NCBI GenBank assembly: GCA_018713245.1
Contig: DVFM01000063.1
Span: 1 to 38,515 of the forward strand
DNA length: 38,515 nt
From: Candidatus Merdivicinus intestinavium
Lineage (GTDB): Bacteria; Bacillota; Clostridia; Oscillospirales; Ruminococcaceae
Direction of reading: 5' to 3'
The notes below the pieces were generated by a model. It ran no database searches, was not told the origin of the DNA, and was given only the letters and a program-made list of their open reading frames with translations. Shown in pieces: positions 24,619 to 33,362 of the stretch. The first letter of the stretch is position 1. The number at the start of each line of letters is the position of its first letter. Position numbers and translations under genes: made by a program.

Positions 24619-24633
24619 GGGACAGAATTTCTG

Positions 24634-24671
24634 AAAAACGCTCCCGTTTTGTGCGGCGGGGGCGTTTTTTT
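24634..24671 (+). terminator. Rho-independent terminator after the carboxypeptidase gene
   Basis: AACGCTCCCG pairs with CGGGGGCGTT (one G-T pair in a 10-bp stem) and is followed by a run of seven T. It ends the transcription unit begun at the recA promoter or earlier. Confidence 0.85.
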
Positions 24672-24723
24672 CAAAAAGATTCCGGGTATTTTCAGAAAAA
24701 ACTGAGAAAAAAGGTCCCGCCCC

Positions 24724-24752
24724 TTGTGTTTCCTGCCGATCCGTGTTAAAAT
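24724..24752 (+). promoter_or_regulatory. Promoter for the miaB-ylbF-mutS unit
   Basis: -35 TTGTGT (24724-24729), spacer of 17 nt, -10 TAAAAT (24747-24752) with an upstream TGT that makes it extended. It lies directly after a terminator and about 45 nt before the miaB start. Confidence 0.72.
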
Positions 24753-24796
24753 AATCATGATTGCCTGGAAATAAACTCGCTTTCGGAGGTGCCGAT

Positions 24797-26230
24797 TTGT
24801 CCCAGAATAATACCGCCGCCGCGCGCGTCCTGCCGCCGGAGGAGCTTATAAAACAGCAGGAATTCGCCCGGGAATGCGCGGAGCTGCTGCGGCAGCGCTT
24901 CGGGGAGGACCATGCGCTGCTGGCCCTGGTCCACAGCTACGGCTGCCAGCAGAACACTTCCGACGGGGAAAAGCTCATGGGCATGCTGGCGGAAATGGGA
25001 TTCGGCTTCACCGAAACCCCCGCCGACGCCGACCTCATTCTTTATAATACCTGCGCTGTCCGGGAAAACGCGGAAGTAAAGGTGTTCGGCAACGTGGGGG
25101 AGCTGTCCCACCTGAAAAAAGCCCGGCCGGAACTGCTCATCGGCCTGTGCGGCTGCATGATGCAGCAGGCCCACATCGCGGATAAAATCAAAAGGAGCTA
25201 CCCCCAGGTGGACCTGGTGTTCGGGACCCACTCCCTGCCGCAGTTCCCGGAGCTTTTGCTGGAAACCCTGCGCCGCGGGAAACGGGTGTTCCGGGTGGAG
25301 GATTCCGCCGGGGTCATCGCCGAGGGGATCCCGGTCCGCCGCACCCCCGGCGTCAAGGCGAGCCTTCCCATCATGTACGGGTGCGACAACTTCTGCACCT
25401 ACTGCGTGGTGCCGCTGGTGCGGGGCCGGGAGCGCAGCCGCCGGCCGGAGGACGTTTTGAAGGAAGCGCGGGAAATTGCGGACGCCGGCTTTAAGGAGAT
25501 CACCCTCCTGGGGCAGAACGTCAATTCCTACGGCAGCGGCCTGCCGGACGGCATGCGCTTTCCGGAGCTTCTGCGGAAGGTGAGCGAGGTCCCCGGGGAT
25601 TTCTGGGTGCGCTTTCTGAGCTCCCACCCCAAGGACTGCACCAAGGAGCTCATCGACACCATCGCGGAATGCCCCAAGGTGTGCAATCACATCTATCTGC
25701 CGGTGCAGAGCGGCAGCAACCGCATTTTAAAACGGATGAACCGCCACTATACGGTGGAATGGTACAAGGAGCTCATCGCCTACGCCCGGGAGCGCATCCC
25801 CGGCGTGATGTTCACCACCGACCTCATCGTGGGTTTCCCCGGCGAGACGGAGGAGGACTTTATGCAGACCCTCAAGCTGGTGGAGGAGGTGCGGTTTGCG
25901 TCCCTCTTTACCTTTATTTACTCCAAACGGGAGGGAACCGCGGCTGCGAAAATGGACGACCCCGTTCCCAAAGAGGAGAAATCCCGGTGGTTTTCCATGC
26001 TCCTGGACGCTCAGCGGAAAATCGGGGCGGAGCACTACCGCGGCTATGTGGGAAAAACCTTCCGGGTGCTCTGCGACGGCCGAAGCCCCCTGGGGCTGAC
26101 GGGCCGGACCGAATTCAACGCCGTGATCGATTTCCCCGGGGACGCCTCCCTCATCGGGCAGTTTGTGCAGGTGGAAGTTGTCCGGGCGGACAAGCATAAT
26201 CTCTCCGGCGTTGTACGGAGCGCGGACTAA
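24797..26230 (+). CDS. miaB: tRNA-2-methylthio-N6-isopentenyladenosine synthase
   Basis: This 477-residue radical-SAM methylthiotransferase modifies A37 of tRNAs that already carry the isopentenyl group added by MiaA (encoded at 32349-33329). N-terminal cluster cysteines are in SYGCQQNTSDGEKL, YNTCAVREN and GLCGCMMQQ. The radical-SAM motif is CDNFCTYC, followed by VVPLVRGRERSR, a MiaB hallmark. The C-terminus is a TRAM domain. The frame opens at 24761, but TTG 24797 has CGGAGG 7 nt upstream and is the better start. It heads the miaB-ymcA/ylbF-mutS-mutL order known from Bacillus. Confidence 0.96.
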   Translation: MSQNNTAAARVLPPEELIKQQEFARECAELLRQRFGEDHALLALVHSYGCQQNTSDGEKLMGMLAEMGFGFTETPADADLILYNTCAVRENAEVKVFGNVGELSHLKKARPELLIGLCGCMMQQAHIADKIKRSYPQVDLVFGTHSLPQFPELLLETLRRGKRVFRVEDSAGVIAEGIPVRRTPGVKASLPIMYGCDNFCTYCVVPLVRGRERSRRPEDVLKEAREIADAGFKEITLLGQNVNSYGSGLPDGMRFPELLRKVSEVPGDFWVRFLSSHPKDCTKELIDTIAECPKVCNHIYLPVQSGSNRILKRMNRHYTVEWYKELIAYARERIPGVMFTTDLIVGFPGETEEDFMQTLKLVEEVRFASLFTFIYSKREGTAAAKMDDPVPKEEKSRWFSMLLDAQRKIGAEHYRGYVGKTFRVLCDGRSPLGLTGRTEFNAVIDFPGDASLIGQFVQVEVVRADKHNLSGVVRSAD

Positions 26231-26304
26231 AGACGCAACCGGGCGCGCTCCGGCGCCCCTGCTGCCATATATTTAAGTATAACAAAGAAAGGTTGGATAA
26301 AACA

Positions 26305-26712
26305 ATGGATCTGATTCAAATGGCAAGAGAAATGGGCAAGGCCATCCAGGCTACCGCCGAATATCAGCGGGTGGAGGCCGCCCGCAAGGCAAATGACGAG
26401 GACGCTTCCCTCCAGGACGGCATCGGCCGCTTCAACCTCAAGCGGATGGAAATGAACCAGGAAATGCAGAAAGAGGAGAAGGACGACAAGAAGCTCCAGG
26501 CCCTCAACGAGGAGCTCCAGCAGATCTACACCGACGTCATGGGCAACCCCAACATGATGGAATACAACATCGCCAAGCAGGAAATGGACGAGATGATGCA
26601 GAAGGTCAACGCCATCCTGATGATGTGCGTCAACGGCGAGGATCCCGACACCTGCGAGATTCCCGACCAGAGCTGCACCGGCTCCTGCGCCACCTGCGGA
26701 GGGTGCCACTAA
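26305..26712 (+). CDS. YlbF/YmcA-family protein with a cysteine-rich tail
   Basis: The 135-residue product is an all-helical YlbF/YmcA (RicF/RicA-like) protein. The body is charged and helical (DLIQMAREMGKAIQATAEYQ ... NMMEYNIAKQEMDEMMQKVN). The tail contains six cysteines within 26 residues (CVNGEDPDTC, then DQSCTGSCATCGGCH). In Bacillus, RicA, RicF and RicT form a complex that carries Fe-S clusters and affects RNase Y processing and developmental switches. The position between miaB and mutS is that of B. subtilis ymcA. ATG 26305 is chosen; a TTG at 26293 would overlap the ribosome site AAAGG. No other family member is in the window. Confidence 0.88.
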   Translation: MDLIQMAREMGKAIQATAEYQRVEAARKANDEDASLQDGIGRFNLKRMEMNQEMQKEEKDDKKLQALNEELQQIYTDVMGNPNMMEYNIAKQEMDEMMQKVNAILMMCVNGEDPDTCEIPDQSCTGSCATCGGCH

Positions 26713-26819
26713 TCTGACTTCACGCGGCGGGCTGCAGCGGGCACCGGCCGGGCGGGAAAGCCGTCCGGCGGTATCTGCGGCAGTCCGCTTGCCAAATTAC
26801 AGCCAAGGAGGAACCGAAG

Positions 26820-29420
26820 TTGGGCAAGCTCTCCCCCATGATGCAGCAATATAAGGAGATCAAGGCGCAGTACGAGGATTACATCCTGTTTTACCGCATC
26901 GGCGATTTTTATGAAATGTTTTTTGACGACGCCCTCACCGCTTCCCGGGAATTGGAGCTGACCCTCACCGGGCGGGACTGCGGGCTGGAGGAGCGGGCGC
27001 CCATGTGCGGGGTGCCCTACCACGCCTGCGACGTTTATCTGAAAAAGCTGGTGGAAAAGGGGTACAAGGTGGCCATCTGCGAGCAGATGGAGTCACCCTA
27101 TGAGGCCAAGGGCGTGGTCAAGCGGGAGGTCATCCGCATCACAACCCCCGGCACCATCGTGGAGGGGAGCATGCTCCCCGAAGGGGAGAACAACTACATT
27201 GCCAGCGTCTATTACGACCCGTCCGGTTTCGGCGTCTGCTTTGCCGACGTTTCCACCGGCGAGGCGCGGTTTACCCAGTACACCGGACCGGAGCCGGAGC
27301 GGGGGCTGGTCAACGAGCTGTCCAAATTTGCCCCCAAGGAACTGCTGATTAACCCCGGCTTTTCCGAATGCGCCGAGGCGCGGGATTTTGTCCAGAGCCG
27401 GCTGCGGTGCGTGGTGGACCCGGTGGAGGAAACCGAATACCAGCAGAAAAAATGCGCCCGCGTCCTGACCGAGCAGTTCGGGCGGGAGCAGCTGGAAAAG
27501 CTGGAGCTTCAAAAATCCCTCTTTGCGCTTTACGCGGCGGCGGCGCTGGTGTCCTACCTCCAGGAGACGCAGAAATCCGGCGCAAAGCGGCTCACCACCC
27601 TGACCTGGTACAGCAACGAGCAGTATTTGTCCATCGATTTCACCGCCCGGAAAAACCTGGAGCTCACCGAAACCCTCCGGAGCCGGGAAAAGCGGGGCTC
27701 CCTCCTCTGGGTGCTGGACAAGACCCGCACCGCCATGGGCAAGCGGCTCATGCGCAAGTTTCTGGAGCAGCCCCTGGCATCCGTTTCCCAGATTACGCGG
27801 CGGCAGTCCGCCGTGGCGGAGCTGGCGGACAAAACGCTGGAGCGGGCGGAGCTGATTGAGGGGCTGGGGGACGTTTACGACCTGGAGCGGCTGATGACCA
27901 AGGTGGTTTACGGCACCGTCACCCCCCGGGAGCTGCTTTCCCTTTCCTATACCGCGGGGAACCTTCCCCGGGTCAAACAGGCCGCCTCGGTATTCCAGGC
28001 CACACTGCTCCGGGAGCTTTACGGGGAGCTGGACACCCTGGAGGAAATGAAAGCCCTCATCGACTGCTCCATCGACGAGGAAGCCCCGGTCAACCGCAAG
28101 GACGGCGGCTATATCAAAATGGGCTACCGCCCCGAGCTGGACGAATTGAAGGACATCCAGAAGAACGCCAAGGGCTACCTGGCCAAAATCGAGGAGCGGG
28201 AGCGGGAGCGCACCGGCATCAAAAACCTGCGGGTGAGCTACAACCGGGTGTTCGGCTATTACATCGAGGTGACAAAATCCTTCCTGAGCCAGGTGCCGCC
28301 GGATTATATCCGCAAGCAGACCTTAACCGGCTCGGAACGGTACATCACCGAGGAATTAAAAGAGCTGGAAAGCAAGGTCCTCTACGCCAGCGACCGGATG
28401 ATCGCCATGGAGGCGGAGCTTTACGACGAAATCTGCAAGCAGGTGGCCGCCTCCCTGCCGGTTATTGAGCGGACCGCGGCGGCGGTGGCGCAGCTGGACG
28501 TCCTGGCGTCTCTGGCCCAGGTGGCGGTGGACAACCACTATGTGCGGCCGGAGCTGTCGGCCAACGGGGAAATCCGCATCCTGGAGGGCCGCCATCCGGT
28601 GGTGGAGGCCATGTTCCCCCAGACGCCCTTTGTCCCCAACGACACCATGCTGGACAGCGGCGCAAACCTGGTGGCAGTCATCACCGGCCCCAACATGGCG
28701 GGAAAATCCACCTATATGCGCCAGGTGGCCCTGATCTGCATCATGGCCCAGATGGGCTCTTTCGTCCCGGCAAGGTCGGCCACCGTCCCCATCCTGGACA
28801 AGGTGTTCACCCGGGTGGGGGCCTCCGACGACCTCACCGCCGGCCAGTCCACCTTTATGGTGGAGATGAGCGAGGTAGCCTACATCCTCCAGAACGCCAC
28901 GCCCCAGAGCCTCATCCTGCTGGACGAAATCGGCCGCGGGACCTCCACTTTCGACGGCATGAGCATTGCCAAGGCGGTGGTGGAATACATCCTGAAGGAA
29001 AAGAAAATCCACGCCAAAACCCTTTTCGCCACCCATTACCACGAGCTGACCGAGCTGGAAAACCAGTACGACGGGGTGGTGAACTACAATATCGCCGTGA
29101 AAAAGCGGGGGGACGACGTGATTTTCCTGCGGAAAATCCTCCGGGGCGGCGCGGACGACAGCTACGGCATCGAGGTGGCAAAGCTGGCCGGGGTGCCGGA
29201 CAAGGTCATCAAGCGGGCAAAGGTGATTCTCACCGAGCTGGAAAAAAGCGTCCGGAAGCCCAGTCTCACCTATCACGAGGAGCCGGAAACGGAGCAGATT
29301 TCCTTTTCCGAACAGTCGGACGTCCGGGCTGCTGACGCCCTGCGGAAAATGGACGTGGACAGCATGTCCCCCCGGGAGGCGCTGGACGCCCTGTACGAGC
29401 TGAAAGCCATGCTGATGTGA
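26820..29420 (+). CDS. mutS: DNA mismatch repair protein MutS
   Basis: The 866-residue MutS recognises mismatches. The N-terminal mismatch-binding motif FYRIGDFYEMFFDDA (the FxE phenylalanine and glutamate) is intact. Walker A is GPNMAGKST at about residues 623-631, Walker B is LILLDEIGRGTSTFDG, and the dimer-signalling segment TLFATHYHEL follows. The C-terminus carries a short helical tail. The start is TTG 26820 with AAGGAGG 8 nt upstream. The 107-bp gap before it shows no promoter. Its partner mutL is separated by an array of repeat hairpins and a two-gene insert, unlike the direct mutS-mutL order of many Firmicutes. Confidence 0.98.
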   Translation: MGKLSPMMQQYKEIKAQYEDYILFYRIGDFYEMFFDDALTASRELELTLTGRDCGLEERAPMCGVPYHACDVYLKKLVEKGYKVAICEQMESPYEAKGVVKREVIRITTPGTIVEGSMLPEGENNYIASVYYDPSGFGVCFADVSTGEARFTQYTGPEPERGLVNELSKFAPKELLINPGFSECAEARDFVQSRLRCVVDPVEETEYQQKKCARVLTEQFGREQLEKLELQKSLFALYAAAALVSYLQETQKSGAKRLTTLTWYSNEQYLSIDFTARKNLELTETLRSREKRGSLLWVLDKTRTAMGKRLMRKFLEQPLASVSQITRRQSAVAELADKTLERAELIEGLGDVYDLERLMTKVVYGTVTPRELLSLSYTAGNLPRVKQAASVFQATLLRELYGELDTLEEMKALIDCSIDEEAPVNRKDGGYIKMGYRPELDELKDIQKNAKGYLAKIEERERERTGIKNLRVSYNRVFGYYIEVTKSFLSQVPPDYIRKQTLTGSERYITEELKELESKVLYASDRMIAMEAELYDEICKQVAASLPVIERTAAAVAQLDVLASLAQVAVDNHYVRPELSANGEIRILEGRHPVVEAMFPQTPFVPNDTMLDSGANLVAVITGPNMAGKSTYMRQVALICIMAQMGSFVPARSATVPILDKVFTRVGASDDLTAGQSTFMVEMSEVAYILQNATPQSLILLDEIGRGTSTFDGMSIAKAVVEYILKEKKIHAKTLFATHYHELTELENQYDGVVNYNIAVKKRGDDVIFLRKILRGGADDSYGIEVAKLAGVPDKVIKRAKVILTELEKSVRKPSLTYHEEPETEQISFSEQSDVRAADALRKMDVDSMSPREALDALYELKAMLM

Positions 29421-29470
29421 CGCGGCGAACCGCCGTTTTCGGTACAGATTCCCCGAAACAGCGTCCAGGC

Positions 29471-29681
29471 ATATTGTAGGGGCGCGCATTGCGCGCCCGG
29501 GTTTAGGGAAAATGCGGCGGGCGGATGTGGGCATCCGCCCCGGCCAAAACGGTTTTCGTATATTCCGTAGGGGCGAACTGTGTTCGCCCTGCAAACGAAA
29601 TTATGCCAGCATGCAGGGGGCGGGTATCCCGTCCCGCGGCGGTTTTGCAAAATCCCAACGTTCCGTGCGGGTCCTGCCCGC
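29471..29681. repeat. Array of REP-like GTAGGGGCG hairpins between mutS and the DUF6440 gene
   Basis: Most of the 298-bp gap after mutS is a string of GC-rich hairpins. GGGCGCGC/GCGCGCCC is at 29480-29498, GGGCGGATG/CATCCGCCC at 29519-29540, GGGCGAAC/GTTCGCCC at 29571-29589, GCGGG/CCCGC at 29620-29637, and GCGGG/CCCGC at 29667-29681. The first and third share the lead ATATT(CC)GTAGGGGCG, so two composite units of about 90-120 bp lie in tandem. I recognise this lead as a dispersed intergenic repeat of gut Clostridia. The gap holds no convincing gene. The hairpins may also stop or stabilise the mutS transcript. Confidence 0.75.
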
Positions 29682-29718
29682 CCGGTCGAACCCCAAAAGT
29701 AAAAAAGGAGTGTTTCCA

Positions 29719-29934
29719 ATGGCAAAGGAAAAACGGTTTGTAAAGCTCTATGAAGAAAGCATCGGCCTGATGGGAGCGGCCTATATTCTGGTGGACACCC
29801 AGACCGGGGTTCATTACCTGGTGGCCCAGAACGGCACCATCGGCGGCCTGACCCCTCTTTTGGACGCCGAGGGCAGGCCGGTGATTACCCTGGCCGATGT
29901 GGAGGAAAAGGAGAAAGGCATTTATGGCAATTAA
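29719..29934 (+). CDS. DUF6440-family small protein
   Basis: The 71-residue product matches the short family I know as DUF6440: an N-terminal KRFVKLYEESIG, then YILVDTQTGVHYLVAQNG, then GGLTPLLDAEGRPVITL. Function is unknown. It has no signal peptide or membrane segment and looks like a small beta-rich cytoplasmic protein. AAAAAAGGAG at about 9 nt upstream supports ATG 29719. It overlaps the next gene by 11 nt, so the two are coupled. It lies directly after a repeat array, which suggests that this pair was inserted between mutS and mutL. Confidence 0.8.
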   Translation: MAKEKRFVKLYEESIGLMGAAYILVDTQTGVHYLVAQNGTIGGLTPLLDAEGRPVITLADVEEKEKGIYGN

Positions 29935-30388
29935 CTGGAAACGGTTTTGGATTTGGGGCGTTTTGTCCCTTCTCCTGCTGGCGGGCGTCGCGGCGCTGTT
30001 TGCGTGGAAGGGCGTCCGGCCTGTTTCCATGGGCGGGACCGGGGAGAGCAGCGCTTACGGCGTTTTTCTCGCGGTTTTGTACATTCTGGACTGCATCTGC
30101 CTGTGCATGATCGGCGGGATGAAGCGGCAGCCCGCCTTTTTGGCGGCGCTGGCCCTGATGTGCGGCCTGGAGCTGGCGTTTCCGGGCTTTTGGGGCGCGC
30201 CGTTTTACGGCGTTGTCCTTCCGCTTTCCGGCGGGACGGGGATGCTGCGGATATTTGCGGCAGGGACGCTTCTGCTGGGGCTTTTCGGCTTTTGGGGCGG
30301 ATGGATTCTCCGCGAGAAGCGGGGATGCGGCGCGCCGGCGCGGAGGCCGCAGGCGCCTTCCCTGCTGGATGAGGAAGAAGAAAACTGA
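29924..30388 (+). CDS. Small hypothetical membrane protein (about four TM segments)
   Basis: I do not recognise this family. The 154-residue product has hydrophobic segments near residues 8-25 (IWGVLSLLLLAGVAALFA), 43-60 (YGVFLAVLYILDCICLCM), 66-85 and 105-128 (IFAAGTLLLGLFGFWGGW), followed by a basic then acidic cytoplasmic-looking tail (LDEEEEN). ATG 29924 has AAGGAGAAAGG upstream, inside the end of the DUF6440 gene. It precedes mutL by 24 nt and may be co-transcribed with it. Confidence 0.72.
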   Translation: MAINWKRFWIWGVLSLLLLAGVAALFAWKGVRPVSMGGTGESSAYGVFLAVLYILDCICLCMIGGMKRQPAFLAALALMCGLELAFPGFWGAPFYGVVLPLSGGTGMLRIFAAGTLLLGLFGFWGGWILREKRGCGAPARRPQAPSLLDEEEEN

Positions 30389-30412
30389 ACCGACGGAAAA
30401 AGGAGGGATTTC

Positions 30413-32338
30413 ATGCCGAAAATCAACGTCCTGCCCGGCGCGGTCTCGGAGCTGATTGCCGCGGGCGAGGTCATCGAACGCCCCGCTTCCATCGTCAAGG
30501 AGCTGGTGGAAAACTCCATCGACGCCGGAGCCTCCACCGTTACGGTGGAGATTCAAAACGGCGGCGTGCGGTATCTGCGGGTGGCGGACAACGGCTGCGG
30601 CATCTCGGCGGAGGATGCGCCGGTGGCCTTCCTGCGCCATGCCACCAGCAAGGTGCGCACGGCTTCCGACCTGGACGCCATCGGGACGCTGGGCTTCCGC
30701 GGGGAGGCGCTGGCCTCCATCGCCGCCGTGTCCCACGTGGAAATGCTCACCCGGACGCCGGAGGCAGAGCTGGGGGTGCGGGCGGCGGTGTCCGCCTCGG
30801 AGGTGGAAAGCGTTACCGAGGCCGGCTGCCCCGTTGGGACCACCATCGTGGTGCGGGATGTGTTCTACAACGTCCCGGCCAGGCTTAAATTCCTCAAAAA
30901 GGACGTCTCCGAGGCCAACGCCGTGGAAAACATCCTGGAAAAAATTGCGCTCTCCCACCCGGAGATTTCCTTCAAATTTATCCGGGACGGCCGGCCGGTT
31001 TTCCACACGCCGGGGGACGGGAAGCTGATGAGCGTCATTTACACCATCTTCGGGCGGGAGTTTTCCCAGAGCCTTCTGCCTGCGGATTATGAGCTGGACG
31101 GCGTGCGGGTCAGCGGCTATGTGAGCAGGCCCGCGAGCAGCCGCGCCAACCGCACCATGCAGCACTTTTTCGTCAACGGCCGCTACACCAAAACCCGGAC
31201 CGGCGGCGTGGCGCTGGAGGAAGCCTACCGCTCCTCCATCATGACGGGGAAATTCCCCGCCTGCGTGCTGGACATCCGGCTGCCCTGCGGCATGGTGGAC
31301 GTCAACGTCCATCCGGCTAAAATTGAGGTGCGTTTTGTCCGGGAAAAGGCGGTGTTCGACGCCGTCTACTTCGCCGCCAAGGGCGCCATCGCCCAGGGAA
31401 ACGTCATCGCCCCCCGGGAGGAGGCGGAACAGGAAGCCCCGCCCAAAAAGCCCCCCTACAACCCCCTTTCCCGGTTTTCCGAGCAGGAGGGAGAGCAGCA
31501 GCTTCTGTCCGCGGGCCCGGAGGTTTCGCAGCCCGCCAGGGACGCCGCGCTTCCGCAGGCCGGGGAGCGGGAGGAAATCCCGGCCCTGACCCCGGCCCAG
31601 CGCCGGGAGGCTTACCGCCGTCCGGAGGTTTCCGACGCAGCCCCTGCCTATCAGGTGCGGACGCCGGTCATCACCGTCAGCCGTCCGGCGCAGCCGCCGA
31701 AAGCCGCGCCCCCCGCCCCGGAGCCGGAGGAAGCGCCGCCCGTTCCCGCCGCGCCGCCTGCCCGGCAGTACCGCATCCGGATCATCGGCGAGCTGTTTTC
31801 CACCTATATCCTGGCCCAGATTGACGACACCTTCGCCCTCATCGACAAGCACGCCGCCCACGAGCGCATCCTCTACAACCGCCTGAAGGAGTCCCAGGAG
31901 GGGCTGGAGAAGCAGTATCTGCTCTCGGCCGCCGCCGTTACCCTCTCCCGGGCGGAGCACGAGGCGGTGCTGGAACATCTGGACACCCTTTCGCGGCTGG
32001 GGTTTGAGGCGGAGGACTTTGGCGGGAATTCCGTCACCCTCCGCGCCGTCCCGGCGGTGGCCGCCGCTTCGGGACCCAAGGAAATCTTTCTGGAGGCAGT
32101 CTCCTCCCTGGCGGAAATGCGCCGGAAGGAGCTGCCGGACGTGGTGGAGGACATTCTCCACCGCATCGCCTGCCGCAGCGCGGTGAAGGGCGGGGATCAA
32201 AACAGCACGGAGGAGCTTCGGAAGCTGGTGGAAACCATCTGCGCGGACGAAAACGTCCGCTTCTGCCCCCACGGCAGGCCGGTGATCCTCCAGTATTCCA
32301 AATCCGACCTGGAAAAGCTCTTCGGGCGGATTCAATAG
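30413..32338 (+). CDS. mutL: DNA mismatch repair protein MutL
   Basis: The 641-residue MutL has the GHKL ATPase domain at about residues 1-330: VKELVENSIDAGASTV (motif I), VADNGCGI (motif II), and TLGFRGEALASIAAV with the ATP lid. A long Pro/Ala/Glu-rich linker of about 110 residues follows. The C-terminal domain carries the endonuclease/zinc region: DKHAAHERILYN (residues 478-489), ACRSAVKGG and CPHGRPV. The usual motif is DQHA-x2-E-x4-E; here Q is K and the last E is N, although the central E484 remains. AAGGAGGG precedes ATG 30413. miaA follows after 10 nt. Confidence 0.97.
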   Translation: MPKINVLPGAVSELIAAGEVIERPASIVKELVENSIDAGASTVTVEIQNGGVRYLRVADNGCGISAEDAPVAFLRHATSKVRTASDLDAIGTLGFRGEALASIAAVSHVEMLTRTPEAELGVRAAVSASEVESVTEAGCPVGTTIVVRDVFYNVPARLKFLKKDVSEANAVENILEKIALSHPEISFKFIRDGRPVFHTPGDGKLMSVIYTIFGREFSQSLLPADYELDGVRVSGYVSRPASSRANRTMQHFFVNGRYTKTRTGGVALEEAYRSSIMTGKFPACVLDIRLPCGMVDVNVHPAKIEVRFVREKAVFDAVYFAAKGAIAQGNVIAPREEAEQEAPPKKPPYNPLSRFSEQEGEQQLLSAGPEVSQPARDAALPQAGEREEIPALTPAQRREAYRRPEVSDAAPAYQVRTPVITVSRPAQPPKAAPPAPEPEEAPPVPAAPPARQYRIRIIGELFSTYILAQIDDTFALIDKHAAHERILYNRLKESQEGLEKQYLLSAAAVTLSRAEHEAVLEHLDTLSRLGFEAEDFGGNSVTLRAVPAVAAASGPKEIFLEAVSSLAEMRRKELPDVVEDILHRIACRSAVKGGDQNSTEELRKLVETICADENVRFCPHGRPVILQYSKSDLEKLFGRIQ

Positions 32339-32348
32339 GAGGGAACCC

Positions 32349-33329
32349 ATGAATCAGCAGAAAATCCCGGTTGTCGCCGTAGCCGGGCCCACCGCTTCGG
32401 GGAAAACCGCCCTGGCCATTCTGCTGGCGGAGCGGCTGGGCGGGGAGGTGGTCTCCGCCGACTCCATGCAGGTCTACCGGGGGATGGATATCGCCACCGC
32501 AAAACCGGCGCCGGAGGAAATGCGGGGGATCCCCCACCACCTCATCGGCTATGTGGGGCCGGAGGAGCCCTACAGCCTGGGCCGGTATGCCGCCGACGCC
32601 CACGCCGCCGTCGCGGACATTGCCGCCCGGGGAAAGGTCCCCATCCTCTGCGGCGGGACGGGGCTGTATCTCGACACGGTTCTGGACAGCCGGGACATCG
32701 GCGAAACCGGCGGCGACCCCGCCGTCCGCCGGGAGCTTTCCGCCCTGGCGGCGGAAAAGGGGGGCGGCTTCCTTCTGGAGATGCTGCGGGAATTCGACCC
32801 GGAAACGGCCGCTTCCCTCCACGAAAACAACCTCCCCCGCATTATCCGGGCCATCGAGGTCTACCGCCTGTCGGGGATGACCATGTCGGCGCTTCAGAAA
32901 AAAAGCCGGGAGGCGCCGGAGCGCTACCGCGCCCTGCGCATCGGCATCGCTTACAAGGACCGGGCCGTCCTCTATGACCGCATCAACCGCCGGGTGGATT
33001 TGATGATGGAGCAGGGGCTTTTGGAGGAGGCCGGGGCCTTCCGGGAGGCGCGGCTTGAAACCTCCGCCCAGGCCATCGGCTATAAGGAGCTGTTCCCCTA
33101 TCTGGAGGGGGAAAAGAGCCTTCCGGAATGCCTGGAATCCCTGAAGCAGGCGACCCGGCGGTATGCCAAGCGCCAGCTCACCTGGTTCCGGCGGGACGAG
33201 CGCATTTACTGGGTCTATCCCGACGAGGCGGGGCCGGAAGCCGCCCAAAACCGCGCGCTGGGCCTGGCGGAGCGGTTCCTTTCCGGGGAATTATTGGAAA
33301 AGCCGGAAAAATTAGGGCGGGAATGTTGA
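32349..33329 (+). CDS. miaA: tRNA dimethylallyltransferase
   Basis: The 326-residue enzyme puts a dimethylallyl group on A37 of tRNAs that read UNN codons, the step before MiaB. The P-loop is GPTASGKTALA near the N-terminus, with DSMQVYRGMDIATAKP, the substrate loop IPHHLIGYV, and the downstream ICGGTGLYLD. QAIGYKELFPYLEG and RYAKRQLTWFR close the conserved core. AGGAGGG precedes ATG 32349. With miaB in the same region, both steps of the ms2i6A pathway are encoded here. Confidence 0.97.
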   Translation: MNQQKIPVVAVAGPTASGKTALAILLAERLGGEVVSADSMQVYRGMDIATAKPAPEEMRGIPHHLIGYVGPEEPYSLGRYAADAHAAVADIAARGKVPILCGGTGLYLDTVLDSRDIGETGGDPAVRRELSALAAEKGGGFLLEMLREFDPETAASLHENNLPRIIRAIEVYRLSGMTMSALQKKSREAPERYRALRIGIAYKDRAVLYDRINRRVDLMMEQGLLEEAGAFREARLETSAQAIGYKELFPYLEGEKSLPECLESLKQATRRYAKRQLTWFRRDERIYWVYPDEAGPEAAQNRALGLAERFLSGELLEKPEKLGREC

Positions 33330-33362
33330 ATTCTGCGAAAAATAACCGCGCGAATTTACAAA

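Noticed and set aside
26241-26258. Hairpin GGGCGC/GCGCCC between miaB and the ylbF-like gene as a terminator
   Set aside because: The stem is only 6 bp and no T-run follows; expression probably continues from miaB.
29421-29450. Rho-independent terminator directly after mutS
   Set aside because: The stem GCGG/CCGC is 4 bp with only four T; too weak to call.
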